This document shows, piece after piece, positions 43,926-55,541 of a stretch of 64,000 bases of DNA. Numbering within the stretch: the stretch's first letter is position 1; every line of letters begins with the position of its first letter. The position numbers and the translations under genes were made by a program. Below the pieces are notes generated by a model. That model was not told the origin of the DNA and made no database searches. It saw only the letters and a list, made by a program, of their open reading frames with translations. The stretch is taken from positions 62,001-126,000 of the forward strand of contig NCSJ02000052.1 of NCBI GenBank assembly GCA_002812745.2. The letters are read 5' to 3'. The stretch is from Scytalidium lignicola (taxonomy: Eukaryota > Ascomycota > Leotiomycetes).

Positions 43926-45721
43926 TCAAGACCTCAAGAAAGTATGGAAGACGCTCGAGTTTGTACAATCCTCCCAAGGATAACCAATTTTTTTAAAGAA
44001 ATTCTCCAACTCCTTGACGCCGTCATCTGGACATAGTATTCCCGCCAGAACCTTCCCAATGTCACTCCCACTATTTCTGTACTGGAACAGACTAATGTTG
44101 TACTTAGGATTTAAGGTCGACAGGAACTTTTGAAGAGCACCTGGCCGCTCAGGGAAATTGAACATATATAATCGTTCATTCGGGACCCCAGATCGTCCAC
44201 CAACGATGTAACGTATGTGGGATTTTGCCAGCTCATCCCCAGAAAGGTCAGTTGCTTTCATGCCACAGTGAGAAATACGCTGCAGAAGAGATTCTAATTC
44301 AGCATCTCGTTGTGATGCTGGGGAAGTCAAAGAGATGCCAAGTAATACGTTAGCAATCTCATCAGTAGCATATCGATAGGAGAACTCTGTTACTGCATGA
44401 GGCAGTACGGCTTTGATAAGCTCTGCGAAGGAGCCAGGTCTTTCTGGGATGCTAACGGAGAGTAGAGCCTCTTTCTTTTCGCCAAGTGTAGCACGCTCAG
44501 CTACAAATCGAAGGCGATCGAAGTTCATGTTTGCCCCTGATGCTACAGCTACCAATTGGCGCGAGGTGTCTGGTGAAGGGTTTGTGGCAACCCACTTCTT
44601 AAGTCCTGCTAGCGCAAGAGCACCAGCTGGCTCAATTATAGATCGAGTGTCCTCGAACATATCTTTAATAGCGGCGCAGGCCTCATCCGTGGTAACTTGA
44701 ATAACCTCATCGACAACATCCTGGCATATGCGGAAGGTCTCTTCTCCAACCGTTTTCACGGCAGCACCATCGGCGAAAAGACCGACTTCATCGAGAACAA
44801 CTCTCTTTCCTTTCTCTAAGGACTGTACCATTGCATTTGCATCGTATGTTTCTACCCCGATGATCTTGACATCGGGAGCTATGCGCTTCACATAAACGCC
44901 AATGCCAGCAATCAATCCACCACCCCCAACACAACAGAAAATAGCTTTCAGTTTGTGGATGTTGGCTTGTCTTAAGAGCTCCATTCCAATTGTGCCTTGG
45001 CCTGCAATGACATATGGATCATCAAATGGAGGGATATTCGTGAGATTATGGAGCTTCGCAAGACGATTGCACTCTTCCTTCGCAGCATCAAAATCGGGCC
45101 CGTGTAAAACTACCGTAGCGCCCAATCTTGTAACGTTAAGATGCTTGATACTAGGTGTACCTTCGGGCATAACTATAGTCGCCGGTATTTTAAGTTTCCG
45201 GGCAGAATATGCTACTCCCTGAGCATGGTTCCCTGCCTGGGAATTAGTTGTCGCCTAGATATGGCAGTGGTAGCATGACATACCAGCTGAGCAAGCTACC
45301 ACTCCCTTCCAGCTATCATTCGGATTTAAATGTGCCATCTTATTGTATGCCCCCCTCAGTTTAAAACTGAATACCGGCAGCAAATCCTCTCTTTTTAAAA
45401 GCACGTTGCATTCTAACCGATTGCTTAGGTTGATGGCATGAGTTAATGGGGTTTCCTCAACAACTTCGTAGACCCGAGAGGTTAAAATAAGCCTTAAATA
45501 CTAGATTGAATTAGCATTTAATCTTCGAATTGAGTGGAGTTGTGGCCTACATCTGGGTAACCATTTGGTAGTATAAACTGGCGGGGTACCGCCGAGCTAA
45601 CTTTCGATTTGGGATCTTCACTGGGTGGTGAGGGGCAGGTGGTATATTCAGTCAAAGACAAGCTACTATGTGTTGGTGTCATTTGCCCACTTGAGCCGTC
45701 GATAGCGACTCCGTTTTCCAT
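43926..45721 (-). CDS. ilv1: Threonine dehydratase (ILV1)
   Basis: PLP enzyme that deaminates L-threonine to 2-oxobutanoate, the first step of isoleucine synthesis, usually mitochondrial and feedback-inhibited by isoleucine. Exons 45721-45551, 45500-45284 and 45232-43926 give 564 residues. The PLP lysine lies in [10 protein letters not shown] (Lys104), with SAGNHAQG and [10 protein letters not shown] as cofactor-binding loops. Two C-terminal ACT-like regulatory domains start at [16 protein letters not shown] and [16 protein letters not shown]. The first 57 residues are acidic and Ser/Thr/Pro-rich and do not look like a presequence. A GCN4-type TGACTC box and a hairpin lie just upstream. Acceptor 2 was placed at CAGGCAG/GG to restore SAGNHAQG. 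Confidence 0.95.
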
Positions 45722-45729
45722 GATCAAAT

Positions 45730-45764
45730 CCTTCCAATTATATTTGTATTTTACAATTGGAAGG
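45730..45764 (-). repeat. Hairpin-forming inverted repeat before ILV1 start
   Basis: Perfect 10-bp arms (CCTTCCAATT and AATTGGAAGG) with a 15-nt A/T-rich loop. In the ILV1 transcript sense the stem ends 8 nt before the start codon. It can act only if transcription starts upstream of 45764, which the sequence does not show. Confidence 0.55.
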
Positions 45765-45790
45765 TGTTGAAAAATATGGTAGGTGATCTA

Positions 45791-45796
45791 TGACTC
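45791..45796 (+). promoter_or_regulatory. GCN4/CpcA-type element TGACTC
   Basis: The core of the general amino-acid control element, 70 bp upstream of the ILV1 start. Expected for an amino-acid biosynthetic gene, but a 6-mer can occur by chance. Confidence 0.45.
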
Positions 45797-45972
45797 TCGC
45801 GATATCGGGTAATAATTTTTGGCAGGGGTCTCTGCAGGGACCGGAGCAACTATTATCCAGATTCAACATGATCCCACCTCATACGGACGTAATAGATGCG
45901 CAAGTTTCCCCTCTTAAATGAAAACTTGCAAACACATTTGGGAATTGTTTTATCATTATAAAAATAATTAAA

Positions 45973-46516
45973 ATGTCTGGTAACCCTCTGCCGTCGTCTT
46001 TTGATGGGAATAGGTTAGTCACTTCCTTCAGACCTCAATGGGAGAGAGTTCTAATTAGAAGCTAGTGATTTCTATGAAGAAAATAGGTGGCAAAAGCTTA
46101 CTAGACGGCTGAAGGAAGAGCCATTGATTCCGTTGGGTAACTATGGGTTCTCCATGGAGTATCTTCAATAAGCTGACAATAGTCACAAAGGATGTGCATT
46201 AACATGTTGGGCTCTTCTTGGCGCCACAAGATCCATTCGAGTTGGAGATCATAACCGTACGAACCGAATGTTCCGAGCTCGTATCTACGCACAAGGCTTC
46301 ACACTCCTTGCCATGGTTGCTGGATCTATGTATTGGAAAAAGGATAGAGAGAAGAGGAAGGAATTCGAGGCTGTCATTGAAGGTAAAAAGGCACAAACCA
46401 AGAATGAGGCTTGGATCCGAGAGCTGGAGGCTAGAGACAAGGAAGAGAAAGATTTCAAGGCTGCAAGAGATGCTAAGATGCGGGCATTGGCTGATGCAGC
46501 TGCACGGAAAAATTAA
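45973..46516 (+). CDS. rcf1: Respiratory supercomplex factor 1 (HIG1 domain)
   Basis: Inner mitochondrial membrane protein that supports complex IV assembly and III-IV supercomplexes. Exons 45973-46013, 46066-46136 and 46191-46516 give 145 residues. The N-terminus [20 protein letters not shown] matches fungal Rcf1. The HIG1 domain has two hydrophobic helices ([15 protein letters not shown] and [13 protein letters not shown]) linked by [17 protein letters not shown], which contains the family's basic HIG1 loop. A highly charged C-terminal helix ([17 protein letters not shown]...) follows. Short exons and one uncommon GTTAGT donor are used, with phases consistent. Confidence 0.93.
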
Positions 46517-46997
46517 TTTTTCTATGAAAGGCTAACAAAAAAGCAACGAAATGCGAAACAACATATTAAGGGAAATTGAAGTACACTGGAGTACACTCTT
46601 TGAAAGGGACATGGCGTTAAGGAAGGGTCTCCTAGGCGATGCCTAGGCTTGTATATTAACTAACATATCGGAGTTCACGGATGGGTTGTGGTGTTCAGCA
46701 CGACACCTATCTGTACATTATGGAAGAGGTTACTTCCAAGCACCCCATTCACTCTGTTATATCAAATCATGCATAAAGACTTGGTGATCAAAGAAGAAGA
46801 AAATCTTCAAAATTATTTCATAACCCGTTCTAATATAGGTGATAGATTAATTTCCAAGACATTCTAATATACCAAAAGTACAGGAGGTGAGATGGAAACC
46901 GTATATACCAAACCGTCCATCTTTAAGGCAACTCCAAGTACCCTTTGTCAAACTCAATATAGTGTTCCAGCCCTTCAGTTTGATATTCATTAATCCA
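46517..46997. other. Convergent spacer RCF1 / RTC5
   Basis: 3' flanks of both genes. Nothing else recognised. Confidence 0.55.
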
Positions 46998-48872
46998 TTA
47001 ACTCATTGAACCGCCACTCCTATTTCCTCCAACAAGACCAGCCATTTCCAATAATGCCCTATCGGCCTCAATATCTCCGGTCCCGAGGTTGACTCGTCTC
47101 CTTGCTTCAGCTTCTCGTTCTTCCCAGGCCCATCTTTCTCTCTGTAGCTGAGCTTCTGCGTCTCCTCCACAACCCCACACTTCTAGGCTCTCAACCTCAA
47201 AGCGATCTTGCCAATCCTTTTGTCTCGTTGCACTGTTATGAAATGCTCCTCCTCTTGACGTATTGTTGTGTGTAAAAACCCCAAACTCAAAACCAGAATC
47301 CAGAAGTAACGACACTGCTCCGAGATTCACGTGTGTTGATAACCCAGCAGTTTGCTTAGCTTTTGGATGGGAACACCCAAATGCGATTCCGGTCTGGGCT
47401 GAAGGGGCCTTCGTGAATGATACATAGTCCGTATTGATAGAAGACGCAGGAAATACTTCATGAACAGGTTCCAATTGAAATAGAATAGTCTTGTCGTCCC
47501 CAAAACATTCCTTGTGAGTTTGACGCCACGGCTGCGAAATATATACTCCGAATACCATGTGTGTTGATTTGCTGCTATCCGCAAACCGTTTCGGAGGTAA
47601 GGTATCAGCGAAGGCTCGTTCCTGACCACCCTTAGGTGGGTCCTCTATTCGATTACCAGATACCAATAAGATCGTTGGTGCTCGCCAGTTGAAGACCTTA
47701 GTCTCAAAACTACCCATAGAGAATCCAGATTCACTTCCTGAATATAGAAGTCTTAGACGTCGGAAAAGATTATCGCCAGGTATAAAAAATGACAGCTGAG
47801 ATAGTACATTTAGATCCATAATTTCTGCAGTTTCTTGCAAGAGGGGTTGGAGTATTTCTGGATCATCAACTGGTCCAGTTGAAGGTACTGGAGCAGATGG
47901 GTCTTTCCGTTTCGTAAAATCAATATTCTTGGAGAAAAGAAAGTGTTCAAAAAGGGGATTGAAACCGTTAAAAATGAATGGCAACGACCTGAGTACCACA
48001 GCGTTGAACTTATGCATCTTGACTCCAGGATGTTTTTCGACATTAACAAACGCAGCTAATATATTATCAGATGTTTTTCTGAGCCCTTCCAATTGCTCGC
48101 CAGCAAGCCGATCAGAATGAAGAGATAAGCTCTCTTGGTTTCCAATTGGTGCAACAAGAATGAGCAGCATGATTAATTTTTTCAGGTTATCTGGAGGTAT
48201 CGAAGCTTGGTGTGCAAGGGTGTCTCCATGGGTGAATACTTCAATAGCGTTCAACGATTCAAGTGCGGCCAGCGCAAGATCGTCATCATCTTCCTCATCT
48301 TCATCTTCCACAGGTGCATCAACACTAAATCCTTGATTCATGCCCGCAGGAACAAGATTGCTCTCTGAATTCTTCTCCTTTGTCTCTTCAGTGAGGTCAT
48401 TGTGTGATACCTTCCGGTCGTAGACTGCAAGACTACGGAAAAGAAGCTTTGTACGGTCGCTTTTTGCCTTTTTCAAAACCTCTTGGTATCTCTCTGTCAT
48501 TATCACCATAACCATTATCATCTGTTCAAAGCCCAAAAATACAGGCGCATCGCGGAGGAAAGGGAAAGCGCCTAAATATGAGACCATCTGGAATATGATT
48601 GGAGTCACACCGATAATATCGGGGATTTCTAAGAACCTGGCAATTGTTTCTTCCTTGAGATAAGCAATGGATCCTTCATGATCTGCGAGGTTATGAAAGA
48701 CATCCCGGAATGAATACAATTCAAGGGGGGTGAAGCAGCGTTTTGCGAATCTCAATGCCTATCTAAATGTTAGATCAAAGTTGAAAGCATTGATGATGCT
48801 ACGAACCAGTTCATGGCTGAGCTGCTCAGTCGTAGGTTTGGCACCAGGCCCATTTGACTGAGCTTGCCCCAT
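46998..48872 (-). CDS. rtc5: Restriction of telomere capping protein 5 (TLDc domain)
   Basis: Fungal TLDc-domain protein. Yeast Rtc5 acts at the vacuolar V-ATPase in the family literature. Exons 48872-48807 and 48758-46998 give 608 residues. The N-terminus MGQAQSNGPGAKPTTEQ begins with Met-Gly, a potential myristoylation context. Family blocks include CFTPLELYSFRDVFHNLADH and YLGAFPFLRDAPVF. The TLDc region runs from about residue 360 to the end, with APTILLVSGNRI, FGVYISQPWRQTHKECFGDD, LFQLEPVHEVFPAS, IAFGCSHP and SLEVWGCGGDAEAQ. The intron has an unusual GTTCGT donor, supported by phase and by the family reading. Confidence 0.9.
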
Positions 48873-49344
48873 GGTTGAATACACAGCATCAACGGAATAT
48901 CATTTCTCAACTGCAAGGCAGCTTGTAGCTTGTAGCTTGCAGAAACGCGAGGTGATGTATGCGTTAACGATGCCCCGCTGTGGCAGGGACCGCCACAGCC
49001 TAGGCACCCGCTGGGGCAAACGGTTGCCTCAGTTCCATTGAGCCTGGATTTAGAGGCAGAACATATGGGCCTCAGTGAACAATTAGGCACATTAGTGATT
49101 GGGTACCAGTATCCCTGCATAGAGGTTGATGTATCCATTCCGACTTATATGTTTATTCTGCGAATTCTACAACGATGTTTNAAAAAAAGACAGAGGCAAG
49201 AAAGTAACAATAAAGATAATTTTAGAGTTGTTGATAAAAAGAACACAGTTTTGTAGGATATTTTGTTCCCGCTGGTAGACATGTGTCAACGGCTAATACA
49301 TACGATAATGGAGAATTAAAATTTGTACAGCTGGATTAGCTATG
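48873..49344. other. Spacer, RTC5 promoter and 3' flank of Rrn9-domain gene
   Basis: Contains an N base at 49181 beside an A-run. No gene seen. Confidence 0.5.
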
Positions 49345-51319
49345 TTATATGTTTTCTAATCCTGAATCTGAAATTTCCGCTTTGCTTTCGCTACCATTCT
49401 CCTTCCTACTACTTACTGCGGGTTTCCGTGACCTTTGGTCCCGTCCTCTCCAGCCCTTCAAGGCTTTGACAGGCTTCATGAAACCATCCACATGAACCGC
49501 CCCATCCATTTCGTTATCACTATCCAAAAGCAGGTCATCAATTTGACCTTTCGACATATTGTGAACTTTCTCGAGATGATTCTGTAGATCCTTATTTGAG
49601 TTGAATCCTTCCACATACCTCTCGCAATCAGCTATAGGACAGAAACAAGAATGCTGTTGCAATGGTGCCTTTCCGGGTTGGCTCTGTTTTCTGGACCTGC
49701 TAGATTTTGAGCCGCTATCTCTAGAACTAGTTGAATCAAATTCTGATAGCTCTTCGGTAGATTCGACCTGAGGATCAAGCTCTGGAACTTTCCCAGGGCA
49801 ATAAGTAGTAAGATGATCCACACCCTTCGTACCTACGGAAGACTCAACCAATGATCTTAGTTTTACCCCTTCCCCGAACAGATCTGCACAACGTTGTGCG
49901 GCTCTAGCTATAACTTCCTCTGAAAATCCGACTAAAGAAGCGGAACCAATTACTTCGCTCCAGTCTCGAAGCCCAAGTCGTTTCAGATGAGTCGGCTTCG
50001 GCTGCTCAAATGGAACTCCTTGGGAAGACTTTCTAGTAAAGGGTTCTGCCGACTGGATTTGAGCTTCTGGATTGTCTACAGTTTGCGTCGGAGCAAATTT
50101 GGGAAGAGGTTTCTTTTGTAGACGAGCTACACGAACCAAGAACTCGTGCTCTGTTTCGCCCTCCAAGCGTTCATATTGCTTTCTCGGCCGTCCAACGCGC
50201 TTTCTTTTCTGTCGACCTAGACTAAGGTCATTCTCATTGGTAGCGTCGCTGCTTCTTTGAGATCCTACTTGGTCGGCGATATTTGCATGTTTCCGAGGCC
50301 TGCCTACGGACCTTTTCACTTGTTTGGTGGACGTTTCTAACTGAGATTCATCATGAAGAACACTACCTCTGCGACTTTCATCGTCGGTATTAGTCTCAGA
50401 TACCGATCCGTATTGAACGCACAGTTTCCTGGCATGGTGTAACGCCATTAAAACTTTATCAAGTTGATTGAAGGTATATCTTATAGATGGCTGCAAAAGT
50501 TCTGCGGATCGATCATCGTCCGTCGTGACAACAGGGGTTAACCAAATATCTTGACGGATATCCAACTCATCATTAATGGGATAATCTTCAATTTGGTCTT
50601 CCTCTTGTAAATCCCAGTCAACTTTCAAAACCCCCCCAAGATTTTGTACGCGGGAATCTTGGCTATTGCCCCGCGATAATTTTCTGTTAACCAGGCCTTT
50701 TGCGGAAATTACAGCTTGAACCTCGTGGGTTTTCTGCTGAGACTGACTTTCCTCATGACCTGAAGTGTTTGGAACGTCAGATTCCCGAGATAGAAATTTC
50801 TCCTTCGCAAACTTCAACACGAGACCTACCAACACTTCTTCTAAAGCTTGGCTAGGTCCAGGGATTTCTCTGGTCTTCATAGTGTATTCCTCATCCTCGT
50901 CTTCTGGCCCAACATTTTCACGCTCTCTCGGGACTTCATCAGGCCTTAATGGCCAGGCTGTCCAGATTTGAGGTGGCACAAATTGATGTGAAAGGAGATC
51001 TTCCGAATTTGAGTTCTGCTACCTTTGTAAGAAGACAAGCACGATGAATTTGAAGTGTTTCGCCCTTTCAACTTACTTCTGATTGTTTTTTAGTCCGAGA
51101 AACTTTCCCCGCCCTGCCTCGTACTTTAAGAGCATGAGCATTAAAAAGATGGACGGACAAGTCTCTGTTTCTCAATTGGTCTAGAGATGCGGCTAAACCA
51201 CGTTCCTGTTCCGTCAAGTATAACCATGTTGACGATGGTCCCTGAAATCGATTCGGGCGTGTCTCGTCTGAGAACTTTGTGTAGTCATCAGATTCTTCAT
51301 CAGTGTCTTGTTCAGACAT
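49345..51319 (-). CDS. Rrn9-domain protein with AT-hooks and C2H2-like finger
   Basis: Probable RNA polymerase I initiation factor of the Rrn9/UAF type. Exons 51319-51077 and 51018-49345 give 638 residues. The Rrn9-like block is RPNRFQGPSSTWLYLTEQER, SLDQLRNRDLSVHLFNAHAL, then SHQFVPPQIWTAWPL across the splice. Two AT-hooks (KRSVGRPRKHA and KRVGRPRKQYE) and a C2H2-like unit CFCPIADCERYVEG...LQNHLEKVH follow. The rest is polar and disordered. The acceptor is a tandem TAGCAG, so forms with or without one Gln are likely. The domain call rests on memory of the family pattern and should be tested by profile search. Confidence 0.72.
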
Positions 51320-51665
51320 TGCGAGCCATGACGTCGGTAATAAGTGATGTTTTGTTTCACAAAGAAAGTTACTGCCGGGTTATTCTCGATTTGGGCTGAC
51401 CGCTTTGGTGAGACTAACCACTTTAATCTGCTAGAGATCGCTGAAAGTTACAAAATAGTTAAGTCTAGAAATTGCCTAAGACTCTTTGTAGCTTCTTATG
51501 TCTTTGCTTGGTTATCAGTATGTCTATGCTTATTCAATAAACACAGCTTTGTATATACAAGCCGGCATACTATGCTCATCAATTTGTTCATCAAAACGGG
51601 CTTGCCTCTAGCTGCCTTCAAAAATCTCATGGGAAAGTAAAATTTAATCTAATTCCTTTTTAATA
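51320..51665. other. Spacer, Rrn9-domain gene promoter and GAB1 3' flank
   Basis: AT-rich, no gene or clear motif seen. Confidence 0.5.
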
Positions 51666-53038
51666 TCATATCTGCCGGACATCTTTGCCTTTCATTTCAG
51701 GTCTCTCCACTTCCCATTCATCACGTAACACCGCAAATAACGAATCCGAGACTAACACACTTATGCCCAAGCTCCATACCAACGTGATCGCATAGAAGAA
51801 ATTGGCATTGCCACTTCCAGCATAAATCCAGAGGTAGTAGAAAGCCGGCCCTAATAATGTAGCATATAGAACTGTCGATGACAGTAGAAACGTATACCGC
51901 ATTAGCGGGAATACGTGCCGATATAAAGGTAACATGGCTAGGAATAATGAGGTATCAGAGATCGACGGATATGGTTTGAAGATCGCGAATATACCCAGAA
52001 GAATAGTCAATACAAACAATGGTTGCCGTCGAACACGTATGGTTAGGCCACCAACATATGACGAGAGGTGAAGCCAGAAAACACCTAGGAAGAAGGCTCT
52101 GAAGGAGTCGAACATTTCTATAAAGAAGTACCACCATAGACCAACATTTGGGGTGAGATCCGGCAGTAATAGTTGAACGCCGTATGTTGATGACAGAAAC
52201 TCCCAAGAGCCTGTAATTATGGAAGACATATACAGCAGGGAATATATTGATCCAGCAACAGAGAGGGCATTACTAGAAATAAAACCTAATGATGACTGGT
52301 CTCCTTTTGTGGGTCGACGGCGATCGTAGCATAAGAGAATTAAAGGCGGGAGGAGCAGAATAGGATACATAGAAAGGTATGCTGCAAAGGAGATCGCGAA
52401 CATTGATGTAAATGAAGCGCCGTTCACAGCTTTAGCAATCGCGTAAAGAATGGTGCAGTTGGTGAAGACACTTGTAGGACGGCCGATGCAGGTGGCAATA
52501 GTAAAAGGATTGAACAGAAAGCTAGAACAATTGATGGTTAATTACCATCTGAGAGTAGAGTGAGGGTATTCGACAACGAACCTTGCAGCAATCGCAAAAC
52601 TGCTCCACCTCCTATCCTTCCTAGGAGATGTAAAGTGCTTTGATGAACCTGCCTCACCAGACTCCGCAATCTGCATAAGAGCATTTGCGCTCAGGAGATC
52701 TATCACAATATACAGAAGGTATGTAAAGATTGGGTGAGTCGACGAGTTCGGCAACAACGAAAAGAGAGGAAGAAATAACGGCGCTTGATGGTAGACCCCA
52801 CCGTCATAAGGCGATACATTATGATTATAGAGGAACAGCCCCTCTTGTACTATCTCAAATTTAGTTTGCCTTCAAGGAATTCAACTCTAGTCTCACATCT
52901 CTTGAAGCTTGTTACTGGGGTTGATATCTCGACACGCCCTGTCAACAAGTCTGGTAAACCTGGAAATGAAGTAAAGATCAAAAGTCGCACGGCTGCGGCA
53001 GCTCCAAACAATGCGGCTTTTCTCCGATTTATATTCAT
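51666..53038 (-). CDS. gab1: GPI transamidase subunit GAB1 (PIG-U)
   Basis: Polytopic ER membrane subunit of the complex that attaches GPI anchors to proteins. Exons 53038-52897, 52849-52582 and 52521-51666 give 421 residues. Family reading across junctions is clear: RVEISTPVTSFKRLQEGLFLYNHNVSPYDGGVYHQAPL, then IAASFLFNPFTIATCIGRPTS, then LSMYPILLLPPLILL and WWYFFIEMFDSFRAFFLGVF, the lipid-recognition segment. About eight hydrophobic helices are visible. The second donor is the rare GTTCGT. It is divergent from NOP7 with a 291-bp spacer. A client of the complex (the yapsin at 30713) lies elsewhere in this window by chance. Confidence 0.93.
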
Positions 53039-53329
53039 TGCGACAGCCAGACACGAAAGAAGCTAAAAGGAATGTACCCCCGTTTTATCATCGCATCCCC
53101 TCTGGTAATGTTCTGGCAATTGAGTATCTGTCCTTACTGGAACAAATTCGCATGGTCTGTGCAGGGCGGTGAGTGAGCTCATCCAATGAGCACTGGGCGA
53201 TCCAGAAAGTTTATCGAGAAATCTTCAAGGTCCAGCATTTTTCTAGCAAAGCTCGTTCTTCCACATCTCGAGTAACCTTGGGCGACTTATGAGTGCCAGA
53301 TCACTTATTAGACCCTATATCTATCCGCA
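53039..53329. promoter_or_regulatory. Divergent promoter GAB1 / NOP7
   Basis: Contains a 6-bp-arm inverted repeat GCTCAT-CCA-ATGAGC at 53177-53191 and a partial PAC-like GCGATGAT on the minus strand near 53088, a motif type linked to ribosome-biogenesis genes. Confidence 0.35.
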
Positions 53330-55541
53330 ATGGCTAGAATAAAGAAAAAGGGTATGTAGCTTTTTGCAATTGGAATATTGATGTTTGTAAACTAATTCGC
53401 CTTCTTAGGGACCACTGGGTCAGCTAAAAACTTCATTACAAGAACTCAGGCTGTGCGCAAACTTCAGATATCACTACCGGATTTTCGCAAACTCTGCATC
53501 TGGAAAGGAATCTATCCGCGAGAGCCTAGAAATAAAAAGAAGGCATCGAAATCGTCCACACCATCGACCACATTTTACTATACGAAAGACATTCAGTATC
53601 TTTTGCATGAACCTTTATTAAAAAATTTCAGGGAACAGCAAGCACTAGAGAAAAAGGTGTGTGGTACTATGTTATATTTATAGGTTACTAACCTGGATCA
53701 AGATCTCAAAAGCTTTAGGAAGAGGAGATGCTCATGATGCTCAAAGATTAGAGCGCAATGCTTCGAGGCCCGAGAAGAGCGGAAAATCAAAATACTCTTT
53801 GGACCATTTAATCCGAGAACGTTATCCCACATTTGCGGATGCATTGAGGGATTTAGATGACTGTCTTTCTATGCTGTTCTTATTTGCAAACCTTCCTTCT
53901 ACTTCAACGGTTCCGGCAAAAATGATTGCAAGATGTGAGAGGTTATGTCTTGAGTTTGAACACTACTTGATTGCCTCCCACAGCTTGAATAAATCATTCC
54001 TATCAATCAAGGGCATTTACTACCAAGCCACGATCCAAGGACAAGATATATTGTGGCTCGTGCCATATAAATTCAACCACAGGGTGACGGGAGATGTAGA
54101 CTTTCGAATTATGGGAACGTTTATTGAATTGTACGAAATATCCCCGTGCAGCAATTTCTATAATTTTTGCTAACAATTCTTGTTTGCCAGTTATCAAACC
54201 CTTCTTGGATTTATTAATTTCCGCCTCTACACGTCAATTGGCTTAGTCTATCCTCCGAAGTTCGATGCAAATCGTGATGACCAAGGAGCAGAGCTCGGTG
54301 CCTTCTCATTGGAAGGAAACAGTCTAGGCCCTCTAAAACCGCAACCTCAAATAACGAGTAGTGAGGCTACACAGCCTGATCCAAAACTCCAAGCAGAAAT
54401 TGATAAGTTGATGAGCCAATTGAATGAGAAAGACAGAGCACCGGAGACCATCCAAGAGACTACACCCAACTCCAATGAGGAAGAAACAGAAACAGATAAG
54501 ATCGATAAATTCGAGCCAGTAGCTCCTGGTGGAGACATCCTATTGCAGCCTTCATATTCAAGCACGGATCCTTCTAAATTATTCGCCAACTTTACATTCT
54601 TCCTTTCTCGCGAGACACCTCGTCAACCACTAGAGTTCCTCCTTCGGGCATTTGGTTGCAAGCGTATTGGCTGGGATGCTGTTCTTGGTGAGGGGGCATT
54701 CACTCATAACGAACTTGACCCATCAATTACACATCAAATTGTGGATCGCCCACCCATTCAGGTTGACACAGAAAATGAACAACAGGATACTGTAGGAGAT
54801 AATCAAACAGCACAACGGTTAAAAGCAGGGTTTAGGGTCCCAGGTCGCATATACGTTCAGCCGCAGTGGGTGTGGGATTGCGTTAATGATGAAGATCTTA
54901 AGAGGCCCGACCTTTACGCCCCTGGTGCTCAACTTCCACCTCATCTCAGTCCCTTCGTTAAGAAAGTTCGTGGTCAATATGATCCAACTGTGCCTCTCAA
55001 TGAACAGGAGCGGGAAGGTGAGGAATTAGAAGCAGAGAGTGGTGAAGAGGATGTGTCTGATCTAGAAGAAGAGGTTAATCCTTCACGTAAGCAAATAGCA
55101 TCTCATGATATTGAGATCGACGCTACGGCAGAGGGAATGGATGTAGCGGGTTCGGAGGATGATTCAAATAGTGCTGAAGAAGACTCTGACTCGTTTGGTG
55201 GATTCTCCGACGCTGAGGAGGAGGATGATGATGATGAGGCTACTTCTTCTGCCCTAAAACGGCAACTAGAGCTTGAGGCTGAGTTGACTGGTGTGACCTT
55301 GGAAGAGGAGAAAGCGGACCCGAAGGCAAAAGCAAAGACAGATGCAAGGAAGAAGGCAGCCCAGAAGGCGAGAGAAGAAGAGGAGGAGTTAGAGCGGGCT
55401 AAAATGATGATGAGCAGGAAGAAGAGGAAGATTTTGGAGAAAATGATTTATTCCAATAAAAAGAAAGATGCCGAGGCAGAAGCATTGAGAGCAAAACGGA
55501 GGAAAATTGAGAAAGCTGGGAAGGGGGTAATGAGAGTATGA
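53330..55541 (+). CDS. nop7: Pescadillo homolog NOP7
   Basis: Nucleolar PeBoW-complex protein needed for 27S pre-rRNA processing and 60S assembly. Exons 53330-53351 (22 nt), 53409-53656, 53703-54130 and 54191-55541 give 682 residues. The first exon encodes only MARIKKK plus one base. The N-terminal Pescadillo domain has [34 protein letters not shown] and [17 protein letters not shown]. The BRCT domain runs about residues 375-480 ([39 protein letters not shown]). The C-terminus is acidic, then a charged coiled coil with [28 protein letters not shown], as in the family. Confidence 0.95.

Larger units (their letters stand above)
45722..45972. promoter_or_regulatory. Bidirectional promoter ILV1 / RCF1
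   Basis: 251-bp spacer between outward starts. It carries TGACTC at 45791-45796 (the Gcn4/CpcA core) and a 10-bp inverted repeat at 45730-45764 next to the ILV1 start. Confidence 0.5.
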
